A stretch of 13,676 bases of DNA from an uncultured Eubacteriales bacterium. Lineage in GTDB: Bacteria > Bacillota > Clostridia > Oscillospirales > Acutalibacteraceae. The DNA is taken from NCBI GenBank assembly GCA_900313125.1, contig OMPZ01000075.1, positions 1-13,676 on the forward strand. Reading direction: 5' to 3'. The notes beneath the pieces were generated by a model. It saw only the letters and a program-made list of their open reading frames with translations. It was not told the origin of the DNA and did not search any database. The position numbers were made by a program, and so were the translations under genes. Shown piece after piece: positions 1-6,565 of the stretch (the first letter of the stretch is position 1; the number at the start of each line of letters is the position of its first letter).

Positions 1-1
1 G

Positions 2-424
2 GCGAGAGTACAGACGGCTATCTCTATGCCCTCGGTAGCTGAGCCGTACATCAGGAACAGGGCGGTACGTCACCTCGAAAAGGGCAGAGTAGTAGTGCTG
101 GGCTGCGGCACGGGCAACCCCTTTTTCTCGACCGACACGGGCGCGGCTTTAAGAGCGACCGAGATCAACGCTGACATCATGCTCAAGGCAACGATGGTAG
201 ACGGCGTTTACAGCAGCGATCCCCATAAGGATCCGACCGCCGTTAAGTTTGACAGGATCACCTTCCACGACGTTCTCGAGAAGGGGCTTCAGGTAATGGA
301 CAGCACCGCGGCGTCGCTGTGCATGGATAATGACCTTCCTATCCTCGTGTTCAGCCTTGAGGATCCCGAAAATATCGTAAAGGCTGTCTGCGGCGAGAAT
401 GTTGGTACGGTAGTTGAAAACTAA
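2..424 (+). CDS. pyrH: UMP kinase, 3' part (5' end outside window)
   Basis: C-terminal 140 residues of the bacterial hexameric UMP kinase, which phosphorylates UMP to UDP with ATP in pyrimidine nucleotide synthesis (cytoplasm). The frame is open from base 2, so the ATG at 26 is an internal Met and not the start. Visible family features are the AEPYIRNRAVRHLEKGRVVV segment, the nucleotide-binding GTGNPFFSTDT loop, and the ADIMLKATMVDGVYSSDP block, all close to E. coli PyrH as I remember it. About 100 N-terminal residues are missing upstream. The gene ends with TAA and is followed by a 177-base gap and then frr; pyrH-frr adjacency is very common in bacteria. No convincing terminator separates them. 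I see no damage in the visible part. Confidence 0.96.
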   Translation, partial: ARVQTAISMPSVAEPYIRNRAVRHLEKGRVVVLGCGTGNPFFSTDTGAALRATEINADIMLKATMVDGVYSSDPHKDPTAVKFDRITFHDVLEKGLQVMDSTAASLCMDNDLPILVFSLEDPENIVKAVCGENVGTVVEN

Positions 425-431
425 TATATAA

Positions 432-566
432 TTCACTATCAACAAATTAAGAAATAATCTTATATTTTTTGCGATCCGAAGGGGTGCAGGGGGCGATCGG
501 AAAGCCCCCTGCAAAAGGCTTAAAAAAATAAAGACTAACAAATTACCTCAACTTGTGGATAGTGAT
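432..566. repeat. MITE-like long imperfect palindrome between pyrH and frr
   Basis: The ends 432-448 and 550-566 are inverted repeats (14 of 17 positions pair; core CACTATC/GATAGTG). Moving inward, CTTATATTTTTT (459-470) faces TAAAAAAATAAAG (521-533). The centre is a perfect 9-bp GC-rich hairpin, GCAGGGGGC (486-494) and GCCCCCTGC (504-512), with a 9-base loop. GCGATCNGAA also occurs twice as a direct repeat (471-480, 493-502). CTAATAT (421-427) and CTAACAT (567-573) flank the element and could be a diverged target duplication, with the left copy overlapping the pyrH stop. The element carries no gene. If transcribed it would fold into one long hairpin just upstream of the frr ribosome binding site. 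That it was mobile is my inference. Confidence 0.6.
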
Positions 567-601
567 CTAACATCATAAAAAATATACGGAGGATATTACT
601 T

Positions 602-1156
602 ATGAAAGAAACATTGAACAAGTGCGAAGAGCGCATGAAAAAAAGAGTTGACCACCTCGAGATCGAGTTCAAGGAGATCAGAGCGGGCAGAGCGAACCCG
701 AACGTTCTCGATAAGCTCAGAGTCGATTACTACGGCACTCCCACACCGATCAACGGCGTAGCGGCTGTTTCCGTAACGGAAGCCCGCACACTCGCTATCC
801 AGCCGTGGGACGCAAGCATTCTCAGAGCGATCGAGAAGGCTATCCTCACCTCGGATATCGGCATCAATCCGCAGAACGACGGCAAGGTCATTCGCCTTGT
901 GTTCCCGCCGCTCACGGAGGACAGACGTAAGGAGATCAGCAAGGACATCGCAAAGATGGCGGAAGCTAAGAAGGTACACGTCCGCAATATCCGCCGCGAT
1001 ACGATGGACGACCTCAAAAAGCTCAAGAAGAGCGGCGACATAACAGAGGACGACCAGAAGAAGAGCGAGAAGAAGGTACAGGAGCTTACCGACAAGTATA
1101 TCAAGATCATCGACAAAATGACAGAGGATAAGCAGAAAGAGATCATGTCTATCTGA
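602..1156 (+). CDS. frr: Ribosome recycling factor
   Basis: A 184-residue protein, the normal length for RRF (about 185). With EF-G it splits the post-termination ribosome so that subunits can be reused. Family blocks are visible: RAGRANPNVLDKLRVDYYGT near residues 28-47, the domain II region TPINGVAAVSV, IQPWD, the GINPQNDGKVIRLVFPPLTEDRR segment in two parts, and the long charged three-helix-bundle C-terminus. Start: ATG at 602 with GGAGG at 588-592, 9 bases upstream. It lies 177 bases after pyrH, separated by a palindromic element, and 29 bases before uppS, so it probably heads or belongs to the frr-uppS-cdsA unit. Nothing looks damaged. Confidence 0.97.
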   Translation: MKETLNKCEERMKKRVDHLEIEFKEIRAGRANPNVLDKLRVDYYGTPTPINGVAAVSVTEARTLAIQPWDASILRAIEKAILTSDIGINPQNDGKVIRLVFPPLTEDRRKEISKDIAKMAEAKKVHVRNIRRDTMDDLKKLKKSGDITEDDQKKSEKKVQELTDKYIKIIDKMTEDKQKEIMSI

Positions 1157-1185
1157 CAATATTTTTATCCGCAAAGGGATTTGAA

Positions 1186-1932
1186 ATGGGAATTTTTTCG
1201 AATAAACAGGAAACATCGACCGACATCTCCGGCATAAAGCTGCCGGAGCATATCGGCATAATCATGGACGGCAACGGACGCTGGGCGAAAAAGCGCGGAC
1301 TTCCGCGCACAGCGGGTCACAAGGCCGGCGCGGAGACGTTCCGCAGGATAAGCCGCTACTGCAGCGACATCGGCATAAAGTACCTGACTCTCTACGCGTT
1401 CTCAACGGAGAACTGGAGCAGACCTGTCGAAGAGGTCAACACGCTCATGCGCTATTTCAAGGACTACCTCGAGGAAGCGCTCCGCGATTTTGCGGACGAC
1501 ACGATCTCGATAAGGTTTCTCGGAGACATAAGCCGCTTTTCGCCCGAGCTTCAGGAGCTTATGATAAAGAACGAAACGCTCTCGAAGGCTCATGACGGCA
1601 TGGTGCTCAACCTTGCGATGAATTACGGCGGCAGAGACGAGCTTGTCCACGCCGTGAGGGAAATTTCGGCGAAGGTAAAGTCGGGCGAGCTGTCGTGCTC
1701 GGATATCAGCGAGCAGCTTATCTCGGAGCACCTCTACACGAAGGGTCAGCCCGACCCCGACCTCATCATACGTCCGAGCGGCGAGCACCGCACGTCAAAT
1801 TTCCTGCTGTGGCAGTCAGCCTATTCGGAGTATTATATCGATGATGTTCTGTGGCCGGATTACACCGCCGAACATCTTAATAAGGCTTTGCTTGAGTATT
1901 CAAAGCGAAACAGAAGATTTGGTGGTGTCTGA
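1186..1932 (+). CDS. uppS: Isoprenyl transferase / undecaprenyl diphosphate synthase
   Basis: A 248-residue cis-prenyltransferase, the typical size. It condenses isopentenyl diphosphate onto farnesyl diphosphate to make the undecaprenyl carrier needed for peptidoglycan and other wall polymers; it is a soluble or membrane-associated homodimer. Signature MDGNGRWA has the catalytic Asp at residue 28. LYAFSTENWSRP, MNYGGRDE, and PDPDLIIRPSGEHRTSNFLLWQ (written here only as landmarks, split at RPSGE) match the substrate-binding regions. Start: ATG at 1186 with AAAGGG at 1173-1178, spacing 7. It ends 6 bases before cdsA, suggesting coupled translation. Its substrate is supplied by the MEP genes dxr and ispG downstream. 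The Pro in RPSGE, where E. coli has Thr, is a conservative family variant in my judgement. Confidence 0.97.
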   Translation: MGIFSNKQETSTDISGIKLPEHIGIIMDGNGRWAKKRGLPRTAGHKAGAETFRRISRYCSDIGIKYLTLYAFSTENWSRPVEEVNTLMRYFKDYLEEALRDFADDTISIRFLGDISRFSPELQELMIKNETLSKAHDGMVLNLAMNYGGRDELVHAVREISAKVKSGELSCSDISEQLISEHLYTKGQPDPDLIIRPSGEHRTSNFLLWQSAYSEYYIDDVLWPDYTAEHLNKALLEYSKRNRRFGGV

Positions 1933-1938
1933 TCCGGA

Positions 1939-2766
1939 ATGAAAACAAGAATTTTATCTGCCGGCATAGGTATAGCCCTTGCGCTCGGCATAATCATACT
2001 CGGTGCGTATTTTCCGATCATAATAGATATCAGCCTTGCTGCTATCGGAGTTATGTGCATAGTCGAGGGGCTTTCCGCAAAGAAGCTCGACAAAAAGATC
2101 ACGATGCTTATCCCGTGTACGGTGTTTTGCGTGCTGTTTTTCTTATTTTATCAATATAAACTCGCCTGCATGGCAATCGTGTTCGCCTATATCGTCGCGC
2201 TCTACCTTGCGATGGTGTTCAACCACGAGCATCTCGTGTTCCACGACCTTTCATTTGCGCTGACGATAACGACGATGTGTACGCTCGGCTTGTGGTCGCT
2301 CGTCTATATGTATGACAGATACAGGTCTAACGTCGGCTTGTTTTACGTTATCGCCGCGCTTGCTATACCGTGGTTTGCCGACGGCGGCGCGTATTTCGGC
2401 GGCAGCTTCCTCGGCAAGCACAAGCTTTGCCCGAAGATAAGCCCGAAAAAAACGGTCGAGGGCGCGGTTGCGGGCGTTATCGCCGGCACGTTTATCCCGC
2501 TGATCGAGGGCGTTATTTTCACGCAGTTCTTCTTCCACGGCGAGGTCAGCGTAAATTACATCAGCTTCGCGGTGATCGGTCTGCTCGGCTCGGTCATCTC
2601 GATACTTGGCGACCTGAGCTTCTCTCTCATCAAACGAAGCTGCGGCATAAAGGATTACGGCTCGCTCATACCCGGTCACGGCGGAATGCTCGACCGCTTT
2701 GACAGCGTTATCTTCACCGCGCCGCTCATCATGATAATTGACATGGTACTTCCCATCGTTAAATAA
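1939..2766 (+). CDS. cdsA: Phosphatidate cytidylyltransferase (CDP-diglyceride synthase)
   Basis: A 275-residue integral membrane enzyme that makes CDP-diacylglycerol from phosphatidate and CTP, the branch point for acidic phospholipids. About seven to eight hydrophobic segments are visible across the protein. The family signature occupies residues 221-256: GDLxxSxxKR, then KD, then PGHGGMLDRFDS, with the metal-binding Asp residues intact. A cytosolic basic loop, KHKLCPKISPKKTVEG, is also typical. Start: ATG at 1939, 6 bases after the uppS stop. The Shine-Dalgarno sequence is weak (GGTGGTG at 1921-1927 is the best), so translation is probably coupled to uppS. uppS-cdsA-dxr-rseP is a conserved order in many bacteria. 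A palindromic repeat starts directly after the stop codon. Confidence 0.96.
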   Translation: MKTRILSAGIGIALALGIIILGAYFPIIIDISLAAIGVMCIVEGLSAKKLDKKITMLIPCTVFCVLFFLFYQYKLACMAIVFAYIVALYLAMVFNHEHLVFHDLSFALTITTMCTLGLWSLVYMYDRYRSNVGLFYVIAALAIPWFADGGAYFGGSFLGKHKLCPKISPKKTVEGAVAGVIAGTFIPLIEGVIFTQFFFHGEVSVNYISFAVIGLLGSVISILGDLSFSLIKRSCGIKDYGSLIPGHGGMLDRFDSVIFTAPLIMIIDMVLPIVK

Positions 2767-2770
2767 GCGG

Positions 2771-2800
2771 GCGGTCAAGCGACCGCAGGCAAATTCCGCC
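2771..2800. repeat. Palindromic repeat, copy A (hairpin plus conserved tail)
   Basis: The stem is GCGGTC (2771-2776) with GACCGC (2781-2786), closing an AAGC loop, followed by the tail AGGCAAATTCCGCC (2787-2800). An alternative fold pairs CGGGCGG (2768-2774) with CCGCCCG (2796-2802). The same hairpin-plus-tail design recurs at 11948-12004 with different stem sequences. It starts immediately after the cdsA TAA. Further matches to the large repeat region follow downstream, including GTTCCGCAGCC and AACTAA at 2844-2860. There is no U tract, so it is not a normal terminator. Confidence 0.65.
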
Positions 2801-2873
2801 CGACATTTTATGCAGCTTAACTTCATTGCCGCATATTTAATTTGTTCCGCAGCCAACTAACAAGGAGTGCAAT

Positions 2874-4022
2874 ATGACGAAGAATTTATCTATATTAGGC
2901 TCGACCGGCTCGATAGGCACACAAACGCTGAGCGTCTGCGAAAAGCTCGGCATAAACGTCACCGCGCTCACGGCAAACAGCAATATCGGCCTGCTCGAAC
3001 AGCAGGTTCGCAGGTTTAAGCCGAAGCTCGCCGTTATGGGCAGCGAAAGCCTTGCTCTCGACCTGAAACAGAGACTGTCCGACATGGACGTCAAGGTCTC
3101 CTACGGTCTCGACGGGCTTTGCGAAGCGGCAGCCGAGGAGAGCGCCGACACGGTGCTGACGGCAGTCGTCGGAATGATCGGACTGAAGCCCACACTTACG
3201 GCGATCGCGGCTAAGAAAAACATCGCGCTCGCCAACAAAGAAACGCTCGTTGCCGGCGGCAGCCTTGTGATGAAGGCGGCAAAGGAGAACGGCGTAATGA
3301 TCTACCCGGTTGACAGCGAGCATTCGGCGGTGTTCCAGTGCCTGCAGGGCTGCCCCGACAAGAAAATGCTCAAAAAGCTTATCCTCACGGCGTCGGGCGG
3401 ACCGTTTTTCGGCAGAAGCTATGACAGCCTGAAGGACGTCACGGTAGAGCAGGCTCTCAACCACCCCAACTGGAGCATGGGCGCGAAGATCACGATCGAC
3501 TCCGCTTCTATGATGAACAAGGGTCTGGAGGTCATCGAAGCGCGCTGGCTGTTCGACGTTCCCGTTGAAAACATCGACGTGGTCGTCCACCGCGAGAGCA
3601 TCGTCCATTCCATGATAGAATACAACGACAACTCCGTCATCGCGCAGCTTGGCGTTCCCGATATGAAAATACCGATCCAGTACGCGCTGACGTACCCCGA
3701 AAGGTACCCGTGCGACGTCGGTGTGCTCGATCTTTCTCAGGTCTGCACGCTTTCATTCTATAAGCCCGACTACGACACGTTCAAGTGTCTGCGCGCCTGC
3801 AAGCGCGCGATGAGCGTCGGCGGCACGGCTACGGCGATAGCGAACGGCGCAAACGAAGAAGCGGTGCGCCTTTTCCTTGACAGAAAAATATCCTTCACCG
3901 ATATCGGCGATATCGTGTGGGATTCGCTCGACGCTGTGGGCGCGCGGCAGATCACCTGCCTTGACGATGTTCTCACAGCCGACAAAGCGGCGCGCGATTT
4001 CGTAAAAAGCATAAGCCGCTGA
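2874..4022 (+). CDS. dxr: 1-deoxy-D-xylulose-5-phosphate reductoisomerase
   Basis: A 382-residue cytosolic enzyme of the MEP pathway. It rearranges and reduces DXP to 2-C-methyl-D-erythritol 4-phosphate with NADPH and a divalent metal. The dinucleotide-binding LGSTGSIGTQ lies at residues 8-17. LANKETLVAGG (119-129) is conserved. Metal ligands are inferred as D147 and E149 in PVDSEHS and E219 in MNKGLEV. The flexible-loop region HPNWSMG is at 197-203, followed by ITIDSASMMNKG. Start: ATG at 2874 with AAGGAG at 2862-2867, spacing 6, a strong site. It follows cdsA after a 107-base repeat-containing gap and precedes rseP. With ispG downstream it supplies isoprenoid precursors for UppS. Length and motifs are normal. 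Confidence 0.97.
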   Translation: MTKNLSILGSTGSIGTQTLSVCEKLGINVTALTANSNIGLLEQQVRRFKPKLAVMGSESLALDLKQRLSDMDVKVSYGLDGLCEAAAEESADTVLTAVVGMIGLKPTLTAIAAKKNIALANKETLVAGGSLVMKAAKENGVMIYPVDSEHSAVFQCLQGCPDKKMLKKLILTASGGPFFGRSYDSLKDVTVEQALNHPNWSMGAKITIDSASMMNKGLEVIEARWLFDVPVENIDVVVHRESIVHSMIEYNDNSVIAQLGVPDMKIPIQYALTYPERYPCDVGVLDLSQVCTLSFYKPDYDTFKCLRACKRAMSVGGTATAIANGANEEAVRLFLDRKISFTDIGDIVWDSLDAVGARQITCLDDVLTADKAARDFVKSISR

Positions 4023-4029
4023 TAAAACA

Positions 4030-4048
4030 GCCGCAGCTTCTATGCGGC
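4030..4048 (+). other. Stem-loop in the dxr-rseP junction
   Basis: GCCGCA (4030-4035) and TGCGGC (4043-4048) form a perfect 6-bp stem with a 7-base loop, starting 8 bases after the dxr stop. The sequence after it is ATTATTTAAAG, which is AT-rich but not a clean U tract. It could be a processing or stability hairpin or a leaky terminator. The only in-frame ATG before the rseP catalytic helix (4042) is partly inside it. Confidence 0.4.
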
Positions 4049-5436
4049 ATTATTTAAAGAAAGGTTCTGATTTTATACTGACGAAGATCTTAACTACCGC
4101 CGCGCTTATAGTGATCGGCGTTTTGCTGTTTGAGCTGATAGTGTTCATACACGAGTTCGGTCACTTCATCACGGCGAAAAAATTCGGGGTACAGGTCAAT
4201 GAATTTGCGATAGGTATGGGTCCCAAGCTCTTTCAGTTTGAAAGGGGAGAGACGAAGTACTCTGTCCGTCTGCTGCCGATAGGCGGCTACTGCGCGCTTG
4301 AAGGCGAAAACGAGGAGAGCGACAACGAGCGCGCGTTTGTAAACAAGCCCGTTTGGCAGAGAATGATAGTTATCGTTGCCGGCGCGTTCAACAACATCGT
4401 GCTCGGTTTGCTGATGATGACTGTGCTCATGGCGCAGTCGCCGGTGTTTACGTCTACGACCATTTCCGATTTTGCACAGTCGGCGTTCACGTCGAAGTCG
4501 GGTCTTGAGCAGGGCGACAAGCTGCTTGAGATCGGCGACTACCAAATAATGTGCTCGCGCGATATCTCGTTTGCGGTCGCGATGCTCGATCTTCAGATAG
4601 TGGACGGTCAGGACTTTTCTGTCTACAAGGAGGACTGCGGCTTCACTCTTGTGAGACAGTACACCTCGCTCAAAGCGGAGGACTACACCGAAGAGCAGCT
4701 AAAGGAGATATCCGAAGCCTTCAATGAAGGCATAGAAAAGATAAACAACTGCACGTCGAAGGACGAAGCAGACAAAATAACGAATGAAACGCTCGCTCTC
4801 GTAAACGAGCTTTCGGGCGTCGATCACGAGCCCGAAGAGCATGAGTATATGCCCGAGCGCAAGCGTTTCAGAACAGATGTCACGGTAGAGCGTGACGGCA
4901 AGGAAATGACGGTCGAAAACGTCGATTTCTACACATATCTCGGCGATAACGGCGAGCCTGCTGTAGCGATCGACTTCTCCGTTACTCCCGTAGAGAAAAC
5001 GTTTGCCACGCTTTGCTCCGAGTCGTTCAAGAGCACATATTCCGTTGTCCGCATGATCTGGAAGAGCCTGTTCGGGCTCGTTACGGGAACGTACGGCATG
5101 AACGACATGGCAGGTCCCGTGGGCGCCGCGTCCGTCGTGACACAGGCGGCTCAGGTCGGCTTGCAGACGAGCTTCCTTGAAGCGGTGAACAATATAGTTT
5201 ATATGATGATGATAATAACGGTAAATCTCGGCATAGTAAATCTGCTGCCGCTCCCGGCGCTCGACGGCGGACGCTTTCTGTTCATGCTGATCGAGGTGAT
5301 AATCCGCCGCCCCGTTCCTCAGAAATACGAGGGCTGGGTACACGCGGCAGGCTTCATTATCCTGCTCGGATTTATCGCGGTAATAACTCTCAACGACATT
5401 GTACGAATAGCGACCGGCTCCGGCTTCGGAGGATAG
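4042..5436 (+). CDS. rseP: RIP metalloprotease RseP/RasP (site-2 protease)
   Basis: An M50-family intramembrane zinc protease that cleaves anti-sigma factors and leftover signal peptides within the membrane. The first membrane helix carries HEFGH (residues 37-41, zinc ligands and catalytic Glu). The C-terminal active-site motif NLLPLPALDGGR has LDG at 407-409. GMGPK, LLPIGGY and the last hydrophobic helix (about 435-450) are typical. A PDZ-like domain begins near SGLEQGDKLLEIG (153-165) but is interrupted by an acidic, helix-rich insert of about 75 residues (roughly 195-272) before VTVERDGKEM. The real start is uncertain. ATG 4042 has no ribosome binding site and adds the atypical MRHYLKKGSDF, whereas AGAAAGG (4058-4064) points to ATA 4075 or CTG 4078, giving a family-like TKILTTAALIVIG N-terminus. 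It ends 13 bases before ispG. Confidence 0.95.
   Translation: MRHYLKKGSDFILTKILTTAALIVIGVLLFELIVFIHEFGHFITAKKFGVQVNEFAIGMGPKLFQFERGETKYSVRLLPIGGYCALEGENEESDNERAFVNKPVWQRMIVIVAGAFNNIVLGLLMMTVLMAQSPVFTSTTISDFAQSAFTSKSGLEQGDKLLEIGDYQIMCSRDISFAVAMLDLQIVDGQDFSVYKEDCGFTLVRQYTSLKAEDYTEEQLKEISEAFNEGIEKINNCTSKDEADKITNETLALVNELSGVDHEPEEHEYMPERKRFRTDVTVERDGKEMTVENVDFYTYLGDNGEPAVAIDFSVTPVEKTFATLCSESFKSTYSVVRMIWKSLFGLVTGTYGMNDMAGPVGAASVVTQAAQVGLQTSFLEAVNNIVYMMMIITVNLGIVNLLPLPALDGGRFLFMLIEVIIRRPVPQKYEGWVHAAGFIILLGFIAVITLNDIVRIATGSGFGG
4058..4064 (+). promoter_or_regulatory. Probable rseP ribosome binding site serving a non-ATG start
   Basis: AGAAAGG lies downstream of the only in-frame ATG (4042). The next in-frame codons able to start are ATA at 4075 (spacing 10) and CTG at 4078 (spacing 13); no ATG, GTG or TTG is in frame before the HEFGH helix except TTA-type codons. 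This makes a non-canonical start likely. Confidence 0.45.
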
Positions 5437-5449
5437 AGGTGTCATTAAA

Positions 5450-6493
5450 ATGAGCAGTAAGATCAGAGTAAAAGCAGGCAGCGTTGAGATAGGCGCAGGT
5501 GCTCCGATATCGGTGCAGTCAATGCTCAACGTTCCTTCGACAGACATAGAGGGCAGCGTAAAGCAGGCGCAGGCGCTCGCGCAGGCAGGCTGTCAGATAA
5601 TCAGGATCGCCATTCCGAATATGGACGCGGTCTCGCTTATCGAACCGATAAAAAAGGCGGTCGACGTACCGATCGTCGCAGATATCCATTTTGACTACCG
5701 TCTCGCGCTCGAGTCGGTGGCGGCGGGTATCGACAAGGTGCGCATAAACCCGGGCAACATCGGCGACGACAGCCGCGTTCACGAGGTGGTCAAGGCGTGC
5801 CGCTCGCGCGGTATCCCGATAAGGATCGGCGTGAATTCCGGCTCTCTCGAAAAGCACATTCTCGCAAAGTACGGCTCGCCCACAGCGGAGGCCCTCTGCG
5901 AAAGCGCGCTGTATCACGCGTCGCTGCTTGAAAAATTCGATTTTTACGATATAGTCCTGTCGATGAAATCATCGACAGTCTCAACGATGATAAAGGCGTA
6001 TGAGCTTGCCGACGAGAGGTGCGATTATCCGCTGCATCTCGGCGTGACCGAAGCGGGCACCGAGCGCATGGGGCTTATAAAATCGGCAGCCGGACTCGGC
6101 TCGCTGCTGCTGCGCGGCATCGGCGACACGGTGCGCGTATCGCTGACAGACGACCCCGTCAAGGAGGTCTACGCCGCGAAGGATATCCTAAAGGCGATCG
6201 ACATAGACAAAAGCGGCGTGAAGTTCATCTCCTGCCCGACCTGCGGCAGAACGAGGATCGACCTTATCGGCATCGCCAACGAGGTACAGGAAAAGCTGCG
6301 CGGCTGCGATAAGTCTATCACGGTCGCGGTTATGGGCTGTATCGTCAACGGACCGGGCGAAGCGCGCGAAGCAGATATCGGCATCGCCGGCGGCGACGGC
6401 GTAGGTCTTATCTTCAAAAAAGGCGAGATCGTCCGCAAGGTAGCCGAGTCGGAGCTCGTCTCCGCTCTTATGGAAGAAATAGATAAGCTGTAA
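5450..6493 (+). CDS. ispG: (E)-4-hydroxy-3-methylbut-2-enyl-diphosphate synthase
   Basis: A 347-residue [4Fe-4S] enzyme of the MEP pathway. It converts methylerythritol cyclodiphosphate to HMBPP using reduced flavodoxin or ferredoxin. This is the short bacterial form: an N-terminal TIM barrel (VQSMLNVPSTD, VADIHFDYRLAL, KVRINPGNIG, RIGVNSGSLE, LGVTEAG) and a C-terminal cluster domain. Cluster ligands are C262 and C265 (SCPTCGRT), C297 (GCIVNGPGE) and E304. Start: ATG at 5450 with GAGGTG at 5436-5441, spacing 8. It follows rseP by 13 bases, clearly the same operon, and precedes polC by 72 bases. With dxr, two MEP steps lie within 2.5 kb of uppS, which consumes the product. Motifs and length are normal. 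Confidence 0.97.
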   Translation: MSSKIRVKAGSVEIGAGAPISVQSMLNVPSTDIEGSVKQAQALAQAGCQIIRIAIPNMDAVSLIEPIKKAVDVPIVADIHFDYRLALESVAAGIDKVRINPGNIGDDSRVHEVVKACRSRGIPIRIGVNSGSLEKHILAKYGSPTAEALCESALYHASLLEKFDFYDIVLSMKSSTVSTMIKAYELADERCDYPLHLGVTEAGTERMGLIKSAAGLGSLLLRGIGDTVRVSLTDDPVKEVYAAKDILKAIDIDKSGVKFISCPTCGRTRIDLIGIANEVQEKLRGCDKSITVAVMGCIVNGPGEAREADIGIAGGDGVGLIFKKGEIVRKVAESELVSALMEEIDKL

Positions 6494-6565
6494 TTTGTAA
6501 TGACTGTTTGGATTTGGGGTCGCGTTTGTGATCCCTGATTCTTTTAATCAAAAAGGAAGATCAGA

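Noticed and set aside
448..470. Possible pyrH terminator (TAAGA/TCTTA followed by TATTTTTT)
   Set aside because: The stem is only 5 bp and AU-rich, too weak to call. It also forms part of the longer palindrome.
553..581. Possible frr promoter (TTGTGG and a TAAAAA/CATAAA box)
   Set aside because: The -10 box is poor, and the -35-like hexamer lies within the palindrome end. Not enough support.
1186..1932. Variant RPSGEHR motif in UppS as a sign of changed function
   Set aside because: E. coli UppS has the similar RTGGEHR as I recall it, and all catalytic landmarks are kept, so ordinary variation explains it.
2251..3608. Long minus-strand frames opposite cdsA and dxr
   Set aside because: Shadow frames produced by the codon bias of the real genes. 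cdsA and dxr motifs are complete on the + strand.
4699..5547. 282-residue minus-strand open frame
   Set aside because: Antisense to rseP and ispG, both of which carry intact catalytic motifs. It has no recognisable domain or ribosome binding site.
6516..6535. GGGGTC/GATCCC hairpin before polC
   Set aside because: Six pairs with one G-T wobble and only a weak T-rich stretch after it. It might be an attenuator but cannot be told from chance.
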